Of a DNA stretch of 42,234 bases, positions 40,405-42,234 are shown one piece after another. Within the stretch, counting starts at the first letter, position 1; every line of letters starts with the position of its first letter. The stretch lies in the NCBI GenBank assembly GCA_036405135.1, contig DASWYF010000006.1:1-42234 (forward strand), read 5' to 3'. This stretch comes from Verrucomicrobiia bacterium (GTDB taxonomy: Bacteria; Verrucomicrobiota; Verrucomicrobiia; Limisphaerales; JAEYXS01). The translations under genes were made by a program, and so were the position numbers. Under the pieces are notes generated by a model. The model saw only the letters and a list, made by a program, of their open reading frames with translations. It had not been told where the DNA came from and searched no databases.

Positions 40405-40734
40405 TTACTTCCTGACCGCCTCCACCGCTTTTTCCGTCGCCGCCTGGATCGCCTGACTCGTCGCCGTGATGATCGCCGCCTGCGCCTTCCCCGACTGCTC
40501 CACCACATTCGGATCCATCTCCGCCTTGTACTCCGTGAACTTGATCCGCGTCTCATTCGTCGAATAACTCAGCTCAAACCCGTTGATCGACGCATTCTTC
40601 GGCGCCTCCACCGAAAACTTCCCGGATTTAAGGTCACCCGAGATCCGCGTCTTCGGCACCGCCTGCGAAACACTCGTGCAACCCGTGCACACAACGCCCA
40701 CCATCAACCCCACCATCATAAACTTCATCTTCAT
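40405..40734 (-). CDS. phage lipoprotein of unknown function
   Basis: A 109-residue lipoprotein: basic start MKMK, hydrophobic MMVGLMVGVV and lipobox CTGC with the modified Cys near residue 19. The mature part carries strand-forming segments and a C-terminal Ala-rich helix (AQAAIITATSQAIQAATEKAVEAVRK). It could be an outer-membrane (o-)spanin paired with the membrane coiled-coil protein nearby, or a surface-exclusion lipoprotein. RBS AAAGGAGAG precedes ATG 40734. Confidence 0.7.
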   Translation of the reverse strand: MKMKFMMVGLMVGVVCTGCTSVSQAVPKTRISGDLKSGKFSVEAPKNASINGFELSYSTNETRIKFTEYKAEMDPNVVEQSGKAQAAIITATSQAIQAATEKAVEAVRK

Positions 40735-41198
40735 AACTCTCCTTTGTTGTTAAAAATCGTCCTCGTCGTCGTCCTCGATTTCGCCCTTATCAGACTCGCC
40801 TCCCCTTCGTAGCGCCCGCGTCTCGCGGGCCGTACCGCAGGCGTCCCGCCTGCACTCCCCTTTGGAGTGCGGAGGCTCGACTCCGCTTTCCGCCCGAGGC
40901 GGCCTGACGCCTCGCCTCCCCATTCCCCCTCTGAACGTTGAAAGTTGGACGTTCGATGTTTCCGCCAACTCCCCTCTGAAAACTTCACACTGAAAACTTG
41001 AAACTCCCCCTTCAGAGCGATCGATCCCCGCCGGCGCGCCTCCTCCCGTCTATCATTCTCGGCCATGCTAGCCACTGCTTTTGCCCGGGCCTCCTCGGAA
41101 GCCTCGGCACACACACGCAGGCGACGGTCTTCATCACCGGCGGGGACCAAGGAGAGCGTCGGTGTTTCGCCCCTCTTGGCGATCCTCGTGCTCTCCAT
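40731..41198 (-). CDS. doubtful phage ORF with repeat-derived C-terminus
   Basis: A 155-residue frame from ATG 41198 (or 168 from 41237). Residues 1 to ~68 are a charged helical protein (RVCAEASEEARAKAVASMAEND). The remainder is translated from TTTTCAG and CAACGTT heptads, a GCGGAG/CGAGGCG double hairpin and a GTAG-led double hairpin. No good RBS. On the opposite strand 41065-41316 encodes an 83-residue frame with a plausible membrane segment (PLLAILVLSIFCSVVFFNI), so the coding strand is uncertain. Confidence 0.4.
   Translation of the reverse strand: MESTRIAKRGETPTLSLVPAGDEDRRLRVCAEASEEARAKAVASMAENDRREEARRRGSIALKGEFQVFSVKFSEGSWRKHRTSNFQRSEGEWGGEASGRLGRKAESSLRTPKGSAGGTPAVRPARRGRYEGEASLIRAKSRTTTRTIFNNKGEL
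40757..41004 (-). repeat. repeat cluster upstream of the lipoprotein gene
   Basis: TTTTCAG heptads (40974-41004), CAACGTT/GAACGTC heptads (40932-40961), double hairpin GCGGAG/CTCCGC and CGAGGCG/CGCCTCG (40869-40919), double hairpin GTAG-CGCCCGCG and GCAGGCG (40809-40853), then GAGGACGACGACGA (40757-40780) before the RBS. Confidence 0.85.
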
Positions 41199-41254
41199 CT
41201 TCTGCTCTGTTGTCTTCTTCAACATTACGGGCATCAATCTGCCCGCTTTTCCGG

Positions 41255-41738
41255 AGATGCGTTATCCTTGCGTTCCACTACGTTCCAATACGTTCACACA
41301 AAATTTCAAAAAGTGATCTCGAAGACGATTTTCCCACCCCCGAAACCCAAAACCACCTCACACCGCTCCTTAAAATTCCTCTTCCCACTCACAAATCACC
41401 ACGAACCCATTCCTCCTATTCGCCCCATAAGCCCTATCAGTCCCATCCCCTATACCGGATAACATTCCACGCTCCGAACTCTCCACCTTTGAAATCTCAA
41501 ATCTGAAATTCTAGGCTATGGCCTATTGGCTATTCTCCACTCTCCCTCCGTTACCTCTGCGCCCTTCTGTTAAATCTTCTCCCATTCGCTTGACCCCATT
41601 CGGTTGAAAATCCCTTTTTGAATCTTGTGTGTTTCCTGATCGGGTTTGCAGCCATTTCCTCTCCGTGTTCTTCGTGTCTCCGTGGTATATTTCCCACACA
41701 ACACCCCTCTGATAACTGAACACTGAAAACTTGTAACC
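41255..41738. repeat. repeat-filled region at the right of the window
   Basis: Between about 41240 and 41790 I see no convincing gene. It holds, on the minus strand, GGAACGTA-type words (41255-41300), GGGACTGATAGG-type words (41420-41455), ATTTCAG/ATTTGAG heptads (41490-41512), AATAGCC words (41515-41536), CACGGAG/ACACGAAG words (41665-41690) and TTTTCAG heptads (41708-41738). Confidence 0.75.
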
Positions 41739-41790
41739 CATCCCCATCCCCTTTAATTTCCTTGTTAGAAACGCCAAAGAGAACCTGGTC

Positions 41791-42117
41791 ATGAACACTC
41801 CCTCTGACAAAACCGATTCCACCGCCCTCGCTGCCGAGCTGCGTTTCTTCCGCCTCGCGCTGCTTCTTTGCTTCGGCACCACCGTCTTGCTCATCGGTCT
41901 GCACATCCACTCGGACATTTGCGTCGTCGTCGGCTTCCTCTTCCTCCTGCCCACACTCTATTTGAAAGCTGTCCATCTGTTCCGCCTCCTGTACGATGCG
42001 CCCCTGATCGCCGCCATCCGCGAATCCGCCCTTTCCCCCAAAGACAAATCGCAAACCCATCAGCCCCCGAACTCCCCACCTTTGAAATCTGAAATCAGTA
42101 GCAAACCACAGGAGTAG
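41791..42117 (+). CDS. small membrane protein, two segments
   Basis: A 108-residue frame with two hydrophobic segments (FFRLALLLCFGTTVLLIGLHI, about 23-43, and ICVVVGFLFLLPTLYLKAVHL, about 48-68), a short loop and a polar tail. The overlapping minus-strand frame is a low-complexity acidic shadow. The last ~20 residues (PPLKSEISSK) run over ATTTGAG/ATTTCAG-type words. Opposite in direction to the late genes. Holin-like topology is possible but unsupported. Confidence 0.5.
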   Translation: MNTPSDKTDSTALAAELRFFRLALLLCFGTTVLLIGLHIHSDICVVVGFLFLLPTLYLKAVHLFRLLYDAPLIAAIRESALSPKDKSQTHQPPNSPPLKSEISSKPQE

Positions 42118-42127
42118 AAGCAGAAAA

Positions 42128-42194
42128 TGCTGGTCTGAGGATTTTGACTGCGCCACACGGAGCAGGTGAAAACAAAAAAGCACTCAAACCAGCA
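42128..42194. repeat. 12-bp inverted repeat near the right edge
   Basis: TGCTGGTCTGAG (42128-42139) and CTCAAACCAGCA (42183-42194) match in 11 of 12 pairs. There is no T-run for a terminator. Purpose unknown. Confidence 0.4.
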
Positions 42195-42234
42195 CCGTTC
42201 GAAACTGGAAGTCCTGCGGCAGATTTGCAATCTC

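Noticed and set aside
41551..42183. 210-residue acidic minus-strand frame
   Set aside because: The Glu/Asp/Gln-rich middle is the complement of two hydrophobic segments on the plus strand, and the rest is repeat sequence.
1..42234. tRNA or rRNA genes as phage attachment site
   Set aside because: No cloverleaf or rRNA-like sequence was noticed; a Mu-type phage would not need a tRNA site. A tRNA scan was not possible here.

Overview
The window looks like a chromosomal segment of a Gram-negative, probably verrucomicrobial, bacterium (Pedosphaera/Limisphaera-like), carrying most of the late region of a Mu-like transposable prophage. The phylum is inferred, not proven. It rests on an osmoregulated-glucan operon (outer-membrane lifestyle), a secreted LamG protein with a C-terminal FYR-type ending, short AraC and xylose-isomerase-like secreted proteins, and very dense families of short intergenic repeats.

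Layout. (1) 1-912 is a small integron gene-cassette cluster: the tail of one cassette gene, a well-formed attC site, two small related cassette genes, a half attC between them and a second attC. No integrase is in view. (2) 950-6610, minus strand: opgG, a small membrane protein, opgH and asd, with a clear terminator after asd. (3) 6861-8021: two antitoxin-like genes without intact toxins; the second toxin gene is cut after 13 codons by a 679-bp REP/RAYT element. (4) 8126-13012: a PLP-dependent decarboxylase, a Fic protein with palindromes at its start, IS-like debris, an AraC-type regulator, a secreted TIM-barrel protein and a hypothetical. (5) 13.0-16.1 kb is visibly AT-richer: an FkbM-type methyltransferase, a secreted LamG protein, a small secreted protein and the distal half of a phage LamG gene.

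(6) 15.7-41.2 kb, minus strand, is the prophage late region, read from high to low coordinates: unknown gene, lipoprotein, YiiX-like papain-fold protein, membrane/coiled-coil protein, winged-helix-like protein, Mu gp27-like, terminase large subunit (gp28-like), portal (gp29/DUF935), gpG-like, protease with nested scaffold (gpI/Z), decoration protein, major capsid, gp36-like, two paralogous structural proteins, gp37-like, tail tube, tail chaperones joined by a -1 frameshift, tape measure, distal tail hub, NlpC/P60, J-like tip protein, fibre, small tail protein and LamG tail protein. This is a Mu-type head on a siphovirus tail, as in D3112/B3/RcapMu-type transposable phages. Transposase and early genes would lie beyond the right edge and were not seen.

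The most unusual property is the space between the phage genes. Nearly every spacer from 23.7 to 41.8 kb is filled with short degenerate tandem repeats, many of 7 nt, from about ten word families, mixed with GTAG-led REP-like hairpins. The order is often the same: stop codon, heptad words, hairpins, a GAGGACGA-type tract, ribosome binding site, next start. In several genes the repeats have become in-frame coding sequence: the terminase N-terminus, the portal and YiiX-like C-termini, the gp27-like C-terminus and most of the ORF at 40.7-41.2 kb. One palindromic family also occurs beside the host asd gene, so the repeats are not purely phage-borne.
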